Part shown: piece by piece, positions 18,021 through 26,008 of the stretch
Layout of the letters: each line of letters starts with the position of its first letter
Numbering within the stretch: position 1 is the first letter of the stretch
Origin: Anderseniella sp963700885
GTDB taxonomy: Bacteria > Pseudomonadota > Alphaproteobacteria > Rhizobiales > Aestuariivirgaceae
Assembly: GCA_963700885.1 (NCBI GenBank)
Contig: CAVOZJ010000001.1
Location: 62,001 to 126,000, forward strand
Length of the DNA stretch: 64,000 nt
Reading direction: 5' to 3'
The notes under the pieces: model-generated
The model's input: only the letters and a program-made list of their open reading frames with translations
Database searches by the model: none
Told to the model about the DNA's origin: nothing
Position numbers and translations under genes: made by a program

Positions 18021-19663
18021 CCCGCATTTCTCACCATAGAAGGTGCATCGGCCCCACGAATCTGATAATATTCCTTTAGAACAAAGAGTTATCAGTTTCG
18101 AAAGCGGGGTCCGATGCAAACACAGTGTATCTCTGATCAGTTTGAATTTGAAGCCTTTAATGGACGCCGTGTGGTTGCCGCTTTTGATGGCGGCGCAATC
18201 AGTTCCGATGCAGGTGCGTTGCTTCTTCGCCAAACTGACAACGCGATTGATCTGTTCTCACGGGTAGCGGCATGTTTTAGGGACCATCGCAACCGGCAGC
18301 GCACGGTTCATGGTCTTGAAAGCATGGTTGGCCAGCGCATTGCCGGGATCGCGCTTGGCTATGAAGACATCAATGACCATGACGAGTTGCGCCATGATCC
18401 TGTGCTGGGAGTTTTGTCCGGCCGGGTTGAGCCGAAACGTTCCGATTGTGCGGGCCTTGCCGGCAAGTCGACACTGAACCGGCTGGAGCATGCCCCTGAG
18501 GGCCTGCCCGGGCGCTATCACAGGATCGCCCATGACGAGGCTGCGATTGAACACCTGTTCGTCGATCTGTTCGTGGAGGCGCATGGCAGGCCTCCAAAGC
18601 GGATTGTTCTTGATCTTGACGCCACCGATGACCGGCTGCACGGCCACCAGGAGGGGCGCTTCTTTCACGGCTATTATGATTGTTACTGCTACCTGCCGCT
18701 ATACATCTTCTGCGGCCGCCAGTTGCTGGCGGCCAAACTGCGGCCAGCCAATATAGATGGTGCAGCCGGTGCGAAACAGGAGGTAGAACGCATCATCACC
18801 CGGATCCGGCAGTACTGGCCGGATACCGGCTTCCTGCTTCGGGCCGATTCCGGCTTTGCCCGGGAAGAGCTGATGGTCTGGTGCGAGCAAAACAAGGTGG
18901 ATTATCTGTTTGGTCTTGCCCGCAACAGCAGGCTTGTGCAGTCCATCGGGAGCCACATGGCTGAGGCAAGGGCAGAGCATCTGGAAACCGGCAAACCGGC
19001 GCGCCGGTTTGCAGACTTCATGTACTCGACCCTGAAAGGCTGGTCATGCCGCCGACGGGTCGTCGGCAAGGCGGAATGCCTGGCAAAGGGCGCCAATCCG
19101 AGGTTTGTGGTCACCTCACTCAAGCCCGGACAGGCAGGTACACGCGAACTCTATGAGGACATCTACTGTGCCCGCGGCGAGATGGAGAACCGCATCAAGG
19201 AATGCCAGCTTGATCTTTATGCCGACCGCACCTCGACGCGAACCATGCGCGCAAACCAGTTGCGCCTGTGGTTCGCCTCGTTTGCCTATGTGCTGGTTGA
19301 AACACTCAGGCGCCTTGGTCTCAAACACACAAGACTTGAAAACGCCACCTGCGGCTCCATCCGCCTGAAGCTGCTCAAGCTCGGCGCAAGGGTCAAGCAC
19401 TCCGTGCGCCGCATCACTGTCTCCATGACCTCACAATGTCCCTATCAGGATGAGTTCGCACAGGCCCACGCCAGAATATGCGCTGCGGCGCCTCAAAGCC
19501 GCTGAACCTGAAACCCCTCACGTCAACAACATGAGAAAATCCAGCCCAGACAAAACGCCGAAGCCACGGCGCGCAACTCTATGCGCATCTGCCAAACCCC
19601 GGGCAAGACACAAATAATACACATCGATGAATTGATGAACCTATCCCTGGTGAGAAATGCGGG
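18021..19663 (+). mobile_element. Complete IS1380-family insertion sequence (copy 2)
   Basis: 1643-bp element. The left end cccgcatttctcacca (18021-18036) is the exact inverse of the right end tggtgagaaatgcggg (19648-19663). CTAG flanks both sides (18017-18020 and 19664-19667). It landed 8 bp after the HxlR stop codon, between that gene and repeat R4. Before insertion, HxlR was directly followed by R4. Confidence 0.95.
18114..19505 (+). CDS. IS1380-family transposase
   Basis: 463-residue DDE transposase: AFDGGAISSDAGALLLRQ, GYEDINDHDELRHDPVLG, catalytic Asp region IVLDLDATDDRLHGHQEG, second Asp in LLRADSGFAREELMVW, and the late YCARGEMENRIKE. Full length and uninterrupted. It differs from copy 1 in most positions outside the shared motifs. 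Confidence 0.95.
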   Translation: MQTQCISDQFEFEAFNGRRVVAAFDGGAISSDAGALLLRQTDNAIDLFSRVAACFRDHRNRQRTVHGLESMVGQRIAGIALGYEDINDHDELRHDPVLGVLSGRVEPKRSDCAGLAGKSTLNRLEHAPEGLPGRYHRIAHDEAAIEHLFVDLFVEAHGRPPKRIVLDLDATDDRLHGHQEGRFFHGYYDCYCYLPLYIFCGRQLLAAKLRPANIDGAAGAKQEVERIITRIRQYWPDTGFLLRADSGFAREELMVWCEQNKVDYLFGLARNSRLVQSIGSHMAEARAEHLETGKPARRFADFMYSTLKGWSCRRRVVGKAECLAKGANPRFVVTSLKPGQAGTRELYEDIYCARGEMENRIKECQLDLYADRTSTRTMRANQLRLWFASFAYVLVETLRRLGLKHTRLENATCGSIRLKLLKLGARVKHSVRRITVSMTSQCPYQDEFAQAHARICAAAPQSR

Positions 19664-19668
19664 CTAGC

Positions 19669-19774
19669 GGGTCGTTTTCCCCGCTTTATGCCGGAAGGAA
19701 ACACTTCCAGACTGCATCCGAGAGCGGATTCTTCTTACCAACGTCCAATACAGTGAAAATGTGCCACATTCAGG
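19669..19774 (+). repeat. Dispersed repeat copy R4
   Basis: Starts 1 bp beyond the right CTAG of IS1380 copy 2 and follows R3 closely: gccggaaggaaacacttc, gagagcgga, acgtccaata, gtgaaaatgtgcca. With R3 it brackets the methyltransferase-HxlR pair as direct repeats. Confidence 0.65.
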
Positions 19775-19818
19775 CAGATCAACCATCGAAGCTCAAGGCG
19801 TAAATCAGCGGGCCAATA

Positions 19819-20077
19819 CCAGATCCCAGTAACAGCGACTCATTTCATGGGATCATAGCGGTTCACTCGGGCAGGCGCGGTGCGCAGCGCGATGTGGTGC
19901 ATCGGGCAAGCGACGCAACGCACCCGATGGGCCGCTATGACCCACCCGAAGGGCCGGGCGCTTTTTCCCGCCAGCTACGTTGCGCGCCGCTTGTGGTACA
20001 TGTACCACGGCGCGACACGCGCCTTGCCGGCGGAAAAAATCGCTCCGGTGAAATGGGTCGCTGTTACTGGGATCTGG
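19819..20077. mobile_element. 259-bp nested palindromic (MITE-like) element
   Basis: The outer ends, 19819-19846 and 20050-20077, are inverted repeats of 28 bp with one mismatch. Inside, 19848-19861 pairs with 19932-19944 (14 against 13 bases, one bulge), catcggg pairs with cccgatg, and gtggtacatgtaccac (19993-20008) is a perfect 16-bp palindrome framed by cgcgccg and cggcgcg. It has no coding capacity I can support and no clear target duplication. It could be a non-autonomous transposable element or a structured RNA; the length and nesting exceed a simple terminator. It lies between R4 and the IS110 element. Confidence 0.65.
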
Positions 20078-20284
20078 TTGTCTAATTCCGTTGTATCCGT
20101 CAAGCCCTCCTGGGCAGGCATCCTTGCTGGGTCAGGGTTGTCTACGAAGTCTTTGCCAGTTTTGTGAGCTGGCTCGCTTCACGATAATGCCCTAAAGAGA
20201 CGAAGCTTCCCAATGTATAAGACGCATTCTCAGAAGACATGACTTCCTTGCATGCACCCAGATGAACGGGTTTGACTTCGGCCT

Positions 20285-20335
20285 GTCGTCCCGGCGGGAC
20301 GCCCCGCCCACCTTGTCAGGTGGCGCGGTTTCCGG
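20285..20335 (-). ncRNA. Candidate guide RNA region of the IS110 element
   Basis: Two adjacent GC-rich hairpins (20288-20300 and 20308-20323, the latter extendable by three pairs with one bulge) lie just 3' of the transposase gene within the element end. IS110-family recombinases use an RNA encoded in a non-coding end to choose target and donor. Whether this segment makes such an RNA, and on which strand, cannot be told from sequence alone. Confidence 0.3.
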
Positions 20336-20348
20336 CTGATTCTGAATG

Positions 20349-21389
20349 TTATGCGCTGAAAGCCTCCTTTTGATTTTCCTTCGGCCATCTGAAAGCCTCG
20401 CCGGTGATCAGCATGCGGTGCAGGATGATGGCCATTTTGCGGGCCAGCGCCACAACAGCTTTCTTGTGGCTGGACCGCCTTTTCACCCGGCGCGCCCAGT
20501 CCTTGAGCGGATGAGCCCGGTGCACAACACTCAGGAAGCTGTTGGCCGCACCATACAGCAAAGCCCGCAGCATTTTATCTCCATGCCTGGATATTCGCCC
20601 GCTATAGTCCATCTCGCCTGACTGAAGGCGCCGCGAGGTGAGACCAAGATAGGCCCCGACACTGCGCGATTTGGCAAAACGGGCAGGATCATCCATGGTC
20701 GCTGCAAAGGCCACAGATGCGACCGGGCCAACCCCCGGTGCACTCATCAGCAACCGGCACGCAGCGCTGTGTTTGGCCGCAGCGGCTACCGCCCGGTCAA
20801 GCTCTTCAATGCTTTTCTGCAAGGCCGCCATCTCATCCAGCATGGGATCAAAGATCACCGCCAGGTCGCGATGGTTGTCCAGAACCGCCTTAACCCGCCG
20901 GGCAAACTTGCCCGCACCCTTCGGCAGGCGGTGTCCCAGGCTGGCGAGCAGGCCGCGGATCGTATTCTGCCGGCTGCGATGCTGGCCAACCATATGATCG
21001 CGGGCCTTCAGCAGTACACGCATCCTGCTCGCCTTATCGCTCTTTACATGGATCTGGCGGCAGAATCCGGTGCGCGCCAGGTCAGCAAGAACTGCTGCAT
21101 CATTGGCATCCGTCTTGTTATGCTGCAATCGCAATACCGCATGGGCCTGGCGCGCATCAATCACATCAACCTTCAGACCAAGATGCAAAAGTTCACGCGC
21201 AAGCCAGTTCGACAGGCTGCCGGTTTCCATCACAATCGTGTCCGGGCAAAGGCAATGCTCGCGCAAGCCTTCAAACAGCGCCTGTGGATCGCTGGCAACC
21301 TTGCCCGAAGCAAGGACCTTGCCTGCACAATCCTTCACACAAAAACTCGTCTCTTCCTTCGAAACATCCAATCCGACATACTCCATCAT
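20349..21389 (-). CDS. IS110-family transposase (DEDD recombinase)
   Basis: 346 residues from ATG 21389 with AGGAG 7 bp before it (a GTG two codons earlier is possible). The N-terminal RuvC-like DEDD domain begins YVGLDVSKEETSF and continues through VMETGSLSNWLARELL and NKTDANDAAVLADLARTG. The C-terminal Transposase_20 domain has LMSAPGVGPVASVAFAATMD and GAYLGLTSRRLQSGEM, containing the serine used for strand cutting, then RISRHGDKMLRALLYGAANS. Complete and uninterrupted. Its ribosome binding site is inside a 12-bp inverted repeat. Confidence 0.95.
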   Translation of the reverse strand: MMEYVGLDVSKEETSFCVKDCAGKVLASGKVASDPQALFEGLREHCLCPDTIVMETGSLSNWLARELLHLGLKVDVIDARQAHAVLRLQHNKTDANDAAVLADLARTGFCRQIHVKSDKASRMRVLLKARDHMVGQHRSRQNTIRGLLASLGHRLPKGAGKFARRVKAVLDNHRDLAVIFDPMLDEMAALQKSIEELDRAVAAAAKHSAACRLLMSAPGVGPVASVAFAATMDDPARFAKSRSVGAYLGLTSRRLQSGEMDYSGRISRHGDKMLRALLYGAANSFLSVVHRAHPLKDWARRVKRRSSHKKAVVALARKMAIILHRMLITGEAFRWPKENQKEAFSA

Positions 21390-21465
21390 GGTCACTCTCC
21401 TCTTTGTCGTGGCCTATTGCGGCGCCTAAATCGCGGCCCCGTATTATAAGCCCAGGAGAGTGACC
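21390..21465 (-). promoter_or_regulatory. Leader hairpin and promoter elements of the IS110 transposase
   Basis: ggtcactctcct (21390-21401) and aggagagtgacc (21454-21465) are exact 12-bp inverted repeats 52 bp apart. On the transposase mRNA the first arm includes the Shine-Dalgarno AGGAG, so pairing would hide it. Between the arms, TATAAT (complement of 21444-21449) could be a -10 box; transcription starting there would leave out the distal arm and free the site. Read-through transcripts from outside would be folded and poorly translated. This is inference from the layout. Confidence 0.5.
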
Positions 21466-21787
21466 GCCGGAATTACGTTATGTATAAGCTGCCGTTAAAG
21501 CCAAAATGCTGAATCAGCACCTGAAACCCGGAAACTACTGCATATCTGAAGCACTCAGGGGTAAGGCCGGCGCGATAGCGTTTTTAGTACACAACACAGC
21601 ATCTTTAACCAAGGATCGAGTGTTCAGCAGTTTCAATACAGCCAACAAATTGACGTGGCGTAGAAGTGCAGCTAAAGTTTCCCCGGTACTGAGGCATAGG
21701 CACTACCATTCGATGACTGGTATCGAGCATCCATTCCGGTTTCGGATTTCCCGGACCGGTGGTCAAGGTAGAGGAAGAGCCAACCAG

Positions 21788-21991
21788 ATGCAGAAAACCG
21801 CACTTGCTTAAATAGCTCTAGCAACGTTGATCTTGGGATATGCGGCAGTAGGTCCCCATTCGGCGCGCGCTGCCGGAATAGACTTGGACGCCGGTTTAAC
21901 CCTCCGCGCAGAATTTGACTACCAAAGCGCTGCGGTGTCGGGTCCGTATCAACATTACAATCTCGAAATAACCCTGATTGATGATCTCTAA
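21788..21991 (+). pseudogene. Small secreted-protein pseudogene with in-frame stop
   Basis: From ATG 21788 (AGGAAGA before it) the frame reads MQKTALA, then a TAA at 21809, then IALATLILGYAAV and GPHSARAAG, which together make a good signal peptide broken by one nonsense codon. About 35 residues follow (GIDLDAGLTLRAEFDYQSA ... LEITLIDDL) before the final TAA. The remnant looks like the N-terminus of an exported, perhaps barrel-type, protein. The preceding stretch 21489-21787 shows nothing recognisable. Weak call. Confidence 0.35.
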
Positions 21992-23718
21992 TCTGGCAGT
22001 CCAAGACGGCCAAGGTTGGCGACCATTCGATCCATGAAATAGGAAGGGAACACCATGGCTTCGCGCACCTTGGTTGCAGTCAGGTCAGGATATGAGGCCA
22101 TAAGTTCCTTGAAGGCTCGTCCGGCCTTTTCCATGTCACCGTTTGCGGAAAGTGCAGAACAGTAGCTTCGATAAATCCATTTTGCTCCGGGGCGCTCTTG
22201 CAATGCCTTCTCGTAATATGCAATCGCTTCGTCATATCGTTCTGCCATTTCCAGAACAGAGGCCATCCCCACATAGGTGTTGAAGGTGAGTGGATCGTAG
22301 GGACTAAGCCGTATTGACTTTTCAAAACATTGAATTGCTTCCGGCGGATTGTCGTTATAGGCAGCAATCCATCCCAGGCGGCTCCATGCCCATGACGAAT
22401 TCGGATCAATTGCCACTGCCTTATCAAGCAGGATTTTGCCAGTTCCGTAATTTCGCACAATTGAATGAACCACACCGAGCACGGTAAGAACAAGTGGATC
22501 ATCGCCGCTGATTCCCGCCGCCTTTTCTCCAAGCCTGAGTGCCTCAGCCTTGGTGGCAGTGATGTCTTCAGTCCAATTGTAGACTGCATGTTGTGCAAGA
22601 CACCAGGCCTTGAGCGATAATGCCAGCGGATAGTTGGGATCGATTTTCAACGCCCTGTCGAGATGATCGATCGCCAGTTTGGTTTCCGCTTTTTCCAACT
22701 GCCAGCACTGCGAAAACGCCCGCATGGTATGGTCGTAGGCATTGTATTCCTGGGGCCGCTTACGCACCACCCGCTCGGCTTCCGCAAGCTGGATCGAAGG
22801 TTGGAGCGCACCAGCTACCTGTTCGGTGATGCTGTCCTGCAATTCAAAGATATCGTCCAGTACGCCGTCAAAACGCTTCGCCCAAACATGCGCTCCGTTA
22901 TCGGTCTCGATCAACTGGGCCGTAATGCGAACACGGTTGCCCGCACGTTGCACGCTGCCCTCCAGTGCATAGGCAACACCAAGGTCCCGACCTACATCAC
23001 GCACATCAAATTGCTTGCCCTTATATGTAAAAGCAGTGTTGCGCGCGATTACGAAAAAACTGCTCACCTTTGAAAGGGCTGCAGTGATGGCTTCAACCAT
23101 TCCGTCGGAAAAATACTGCTGATCCGGGTCGTTGCTGAGGTTGTCGAAAGGCAGTATCACCAATGATGGTTTATCAGGAATGACCAGTTTTTGCTCGCTC
23201 AGTGATGCTTTCGATCCCTCCGGCCACCGGTAAACCCGGATCGGCCGCTCTATATTCTTGAACTCCTGTTCCCCGGCATCGAAAAAGGATTCAGAAGCCT
23301 GGTTGACGAGGCTTTCCTTTACAATTGAAGAGATACAAATTCCGCCTGGTTCTGCAAAACTCTCCAGGCGGGAAGCTACGTTGACACCATCCCCGAAAAT
23401 GTCTCCACCCTCGATGATGATATCGCCCAAATTGATACCGATACGCAGGCTGGGGCCACCCTTGCGGGCAGCAAGTGCTTTCTGCACAGCCAGGCCACAT
23501 TCAACGGCATTTACTACTGAAGCAAACTCCAGTAACGCGCCGTCGCCCATCAACTTGACGAAACGTCCCTTATGCTGGTCGACCAGAGGCTGCACGATTT
23601 CCTTGCGCTGCCGCTTGATGGTGTCAAGCGCGCCAACCTGGTCTTTCTCCATCATCGATGAAAAACCCACCACATCCACTGCCATGATTGCAGAGAGCCT
23701 GCGCTCCATCGACTTCAA
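21988..23718 (-). CDS. Class III adenylate cyclase with C-terminal TPR domain
   Basis: About 575 residues. The cyclase domain (1-165) has metal-binding Asp in AVDVVGFSSMM and MGDGALLEF, the substrate Lys in RFVKLMGDG, and the catalytic Asn/Arg in GDGVNVASRLES, so it should be active and ATP-specific. Residues ~185-300 hold the linker LVILPFDNLSNDPDQQYFSDGMV, common in CyaA-type proteins with a TolB-like fold, then TPR units such as DRALKIDPNYPLALSLKAWC and EKSIRLSPYDPLTFNTYVGM. No membrane segment. TTG 23718 or ATG 23709 may start it. A second cyclase lies 0.7 kb upstream in the same direction. Confidence 0.9.
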   Translation of the reverse strand: MKSMERRLSAIMAVDVVGFSSMMEKDQVGALDTIKRQRKEIVQPLVDQHKGRFVKLMGDGALLEFASVVNAVECGLAVQKALAARKGGPSLRIGINLGDIIIEGGDIFGDGVNVASRLESFAEPGGICISSIVKESLVNQASESFFDAGEQEFKNIERPIRVYRWPEGSKASLSEQKLVIPDKPSLVILPFDNLSNDPDQQYFSDGMVEAITAALSKVSSFFVIARNTAFTYKGKQFDVRDVGRDLGVAYALEGSVQRAGNRVRITAQLIETDNGAHVWAKRFDGVLDDIFELQDSITEQVAGALQPSIQLAEAERVVRKRPQEYNAYDHTMRAFSQCWQLEKAETKLAIDHLDRALKIDPNYPLALSLKAWCLAQHAVYNWTEDITATKAEALRLGEKAAGISGDDPLVLTVLGVVHSIVRNYGTGKILLDKAVAIDPNSSWAWSRLGWIAAYNDNPPEAIQCFEKSIRLSPYDPLTFNTYVGMASVLEMAERYDEAIAYYEKALQERPGAKWIYRSYCSALSANGDMEKAGRAFKELMASYPDLTATKVREAMVFPSYFMDRMVANLGRLGLPD

Positions 23719-23882
23719 CTCAATCGCTTCCGTTGCGATAACGATACAAGTAACGGCGGGTCCGCTACAACCCGATAATTCTTATCGCGACTACCTCTCG
23801 AACTGAACCTGCAACCGCGACTGAATCATTCGCAATGCAGCACAGGCAGCCATTTGCTGTACTGCCAGCACATGTCCGGGTT

Positions 23883-24020
23883 GGATCATACATCCCCGTT
23901 TTGAACCGGGTCCAGGAACGTCCGAAGCACCCCCAACTATGGACTCTTTTAGCGAAAACGTCTGAAATACCCGCGAAACCAGAGTTATTTTAGCACCTGT
24001 CTGACCGGTGAGTATCTGCC
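23883..24020 (+). repeat. Dispersed repeat copy R5
   Basis: Carries catccccgtttt, accgggtcca and gaacgtccgaagca in the same order as R2 at 13608, then cgaaaccaga and accggtga as in R1. It occupies part of the 667-bp space between the two cyclase genes. Confidence 0.55.
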
Positions 24021-24113
24021 AATTCCAGTCGATTCAACTTTTGCGGCCCGAAGGTTGGCAATGCGGGACAAGGCGGCCATCTGACATAAAGTCGAACGAC
24101 GATCGCGCGTGAG

Positions 24114-24272
24114 TTGGAAAGCGGGCGCCTCTTCCTAAGCGGAGATGCCATTCTGGCCCGGACCATGGATAGGTGGTTTTACCAACGTGAAAAAGAAGAC
24201 GCGAACGAAGTTCTGCAGCTTGGAGGAGTACCTCGCAGCGATGTGGCAATTGCCAGCAACGTAACTGGCTAG
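24114..24272 (+). CDS. Possible small protein, ~52 residues
   Basis: An open frame after the stop at 24087 could start at TTG 24114 or ATG 24165 and ends at TAG 24270-24272. The product contains ILARTMDRWFYQREKEDAN and LQLGGVPRSDVAIASNVTG. The Trp/Arg spacing faintly recalls DUF1127-type small proteins, but this is not firm. It could equally be a remnant. No convincing ribosome binding site. Confidence 0.2.
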   Translation: MESGRLFLSGDAILARTMDRWFYQREKEDANEVLQLGGVPRSDVAIASNVTG

Positions 24273-24385
24273 CCTTTGCCTGCACGCGGGAGAGATTTTA
24301 CAACGCGGTATAAAAAATGACGCTGGGGGTCATAAACTTCCTTGTTAAGCCGTAGCTAAACACTTCCGGGCCGCGGCTGGCCTGT

Positions 24386-25459
24386 CTACGGAACTGTTTC
24401 ATTGACTGCCCTGTAGGCATCGACGAGGCTTGGGGAGTCCTTGCACATGGTACGCGGCAGGTCATCGTGAATATCGAGCCAGGGCATTGTGCTTTCGATT
24501 CCAAGATGATAGGTCGGCGGATATTTCTCCGGCTCATCCAGGGAGGCGGTGAAAATCATGCTCCACTTTGTCCACACGCCCAGAGTCCCCTGGTAGATGA
24601 GAGCTGTACCGCAGTCGCTACAGAAACCCCGCCGCGCAATCTTCGACGACACAAAGAACTTTGGTTCACCCTGGGTGAAGGTCAGAGCCTCCGTCAGAAA
24701 AGTTGTGCCACCAAGAATGGGAGCGCCGGAAAAACGCTGGCACATCCTGCAATGGCAAAGCATGGAACCAAGCGGTTTGGCCGTGGCTTGGTAGCGCACG
24801 TTTCCGCAAAGGCAGCCGCCGGTGATGAGCATTGGCTTATTGTCAGGTGGGTCAATGAACGGACGAATGGCGGTATTCTCGGCCTTTGCGTGGGCATCGC
24901 CACCGTAGTGATAGACGCGAACCGGGCGGGTTATGTTTTTCAGTTCATGAGCGCCCATGTCAGCGAATGCATGCTGTAGTTGATCTTCCAGGTGGCCCAG
25001 TACGACACTCGATATGGCAATGCCGTCAGGTTCTGCAATTTCCTGCAAGCGTGCTGCAATGTTGACCCCGTCTCCATAGACATCGTCGCCCTCGGACAGC
25101 ACATCGCCAAGGTTGATGCCCATCCGGTATCTGAACCGTCGGTTTTCAGGGACGCCTCTCATTCGATCTGCCATGCCACGCTGGACTGCGAGCGAGCATT
25201 CAATCGCATCGTGGACACTCGCAAACTCAACAAGCAGGCCATCACCCATTGTCTTGATGATGCGGCCGTGGTGCTGACCAATCGTGGGGTCCACCAGGGA
25301 GAAGCGGAACTTTTGCATTTCGAGCAAAGTCGCTTCCTCGTCCGCACTCATCAATCGACTGTACCCGGCAATGTCGGCCACCAGGATAGCGGCCAGTCTG
25401 CGCCTCACTGCAGTTGAGACACTTTTTTGCATGAAGGATGAGGGCTGGTCGCCGTCCAT
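24386..25459 (-). CDS. Adenylate cyclase fused to a GFA/CENP-V zinc domain
   Basis: 357 residues. The first ~190 form a class III cyclase: metal Asp in VADIAGYSRLM and MGDGLLVEF, Lys in RIIKTMGDG, Asn/Arg in YGDGVNIAARLQEI, then the usual ELKNITRPVRVYHYGG. From residue ~210 a complete GFA (glutathione-dependent formaldehyde-activating/CENP-V) domain follows with its zinc cysteines GGCLCGNVRYQ, CHCRMCQRFSG and GFCSDCGTALIY. Both parts look intact and the join is in one frame. The cyclase output region is usually TPR or ATPase, so a zinc domain here is odd. A cupin gene lies 12 bp upstream, so the two are probably co-transcribed. Confidence 0.9.
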   Translation of the reverse strand: MDGDQPSSFMQKSVSTAVRRRLAAILVADIAGYSRLMSADEEATLLEMQKFRFSLVDPTIGQHHGRIIKTMGDGLLVEFASVHDAIECSLAVQRGMADRMRGVPENRRFRYRMGINLGDVLSEGDDVYGDGVNIAARLQEIAEPDGIAISSVVLGHLEDQLQHAFADMGAHELKNITRPVRVYHYGGDAHAKAENTAIRPFIDPPDNKPMLITGGCLCGNVRYQATAKPLGSMLCHCRMCQRFSGAPILGGTTFLTEALTFTQGEPKFFVSSKIARRGFCSDCGTALIYQGTLGVWTKWSMIFTASLDEPEKYPPTYHLGIESTMPWLDIHDDLPRTMCKDSPSLVDAYRAVNETVP

Positions 25460-25471
25460 AATATTGCCGGC

Positions 25472-25927
25472 CTACTTGTCGGGAACAATATCACACACAA
25501 TAGCCGTTGCCGGTCTGTCGCTGCGGTTGAAAAACCAGTGCGTGGTGTTCTCGTCCTCAATAATGGCTTCGGTTTTTCCGACCGCAAAGCTGGCCTCTCC
25601 AGATGGTCGCCCCTCGATCCACTCACCTTCAATGACCTTGACGAGGCCCGGGCGTGTTTCGTGACTATGACTGGCAATCTGACCGCCGGGTTCGATGGTA
25701 ATGGCACGGAGCTGGAGCTTGTGACCTTCAAGCCCGATCGTTGCGTCCATGGACTTTGCGGGAACAATCCCCAGTGGCTCAACCTTCAGCCCTTTGTGCT
25801 CGGTGGGAGCAGTCGCTGCCGCGATTGCGGCAGGGCCAATGACGGCAATGCTCGCACCACCAATCAGAATACCGGTCAGGAAAGCCATTGCTGCGTATTG
25901 TTTAGTGCCTATTTCAAAGACTGACAT
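25472..25927 (-). CDS. Membrane-anchored or exported cupin-domain protein
   Basis: 151 residues from ATG 25927 (GGGAGAAA before it). One N-terminal hydrophobic segment (YAAMAFLTGILIGGASIAVI) serves as anchor or uncleaved signal. The cupin core shows IEPGGQIASHSHETRPGLV with the metal histidines, EGEWIEGRPSG, and the second-motif ENTTHWFFNRSDRPA. The ligand is unknown. It precedes the cyclase-GFA gene by 12 bp and is divergent from a LysR regulator over 81 bp, so LysR probably controls it. Confidence 0.8.
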   Translation of the reverse strand: MSVFEIGTKQYAAMAFLTGILIGGASIAVIGPAAIAAATAPTEHKGLKVEPLGIVPAKSMDATIGLEGHKLQLRAITIEPGGQIASHSHETRPGLVKVIEGEWIEGRPSGEASFAVGKTEAIIEDENTTHWFFNRSDRPATAIVCDIVPDK

Positions 25928-26008
25928 GCGGTTTCTCCCTGGTGATATGGTTGATGCCGTTGTTATGCTAAGCTTTCCCATGATGGACATTCAAACGAAG
26001 GTATTTCA

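Larger units (their letters stand above)
20213..21488 (-). mobile_element. IS110-family insertion sequence
   Basis: The nine bases atgtataag occur at 20213-20221 and again at 21480-21488, bracketing the transposase; IS110 elements lack terminal inverted repeats and share short core bases at both junctions. The non-coding end beyond the transposase stop (20222-20348, about 127 bp) is the longer one and carries two hairpins at 20288-20300 (gtccc/gggac) and 20308-20323 (ccacct/aggtgg). A downstream structured end is where the IS1111 subgroup encodes its guide (bridge/seek) RNA. Boundaries are inferred from the direct repeats. Confidence 0.75.
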
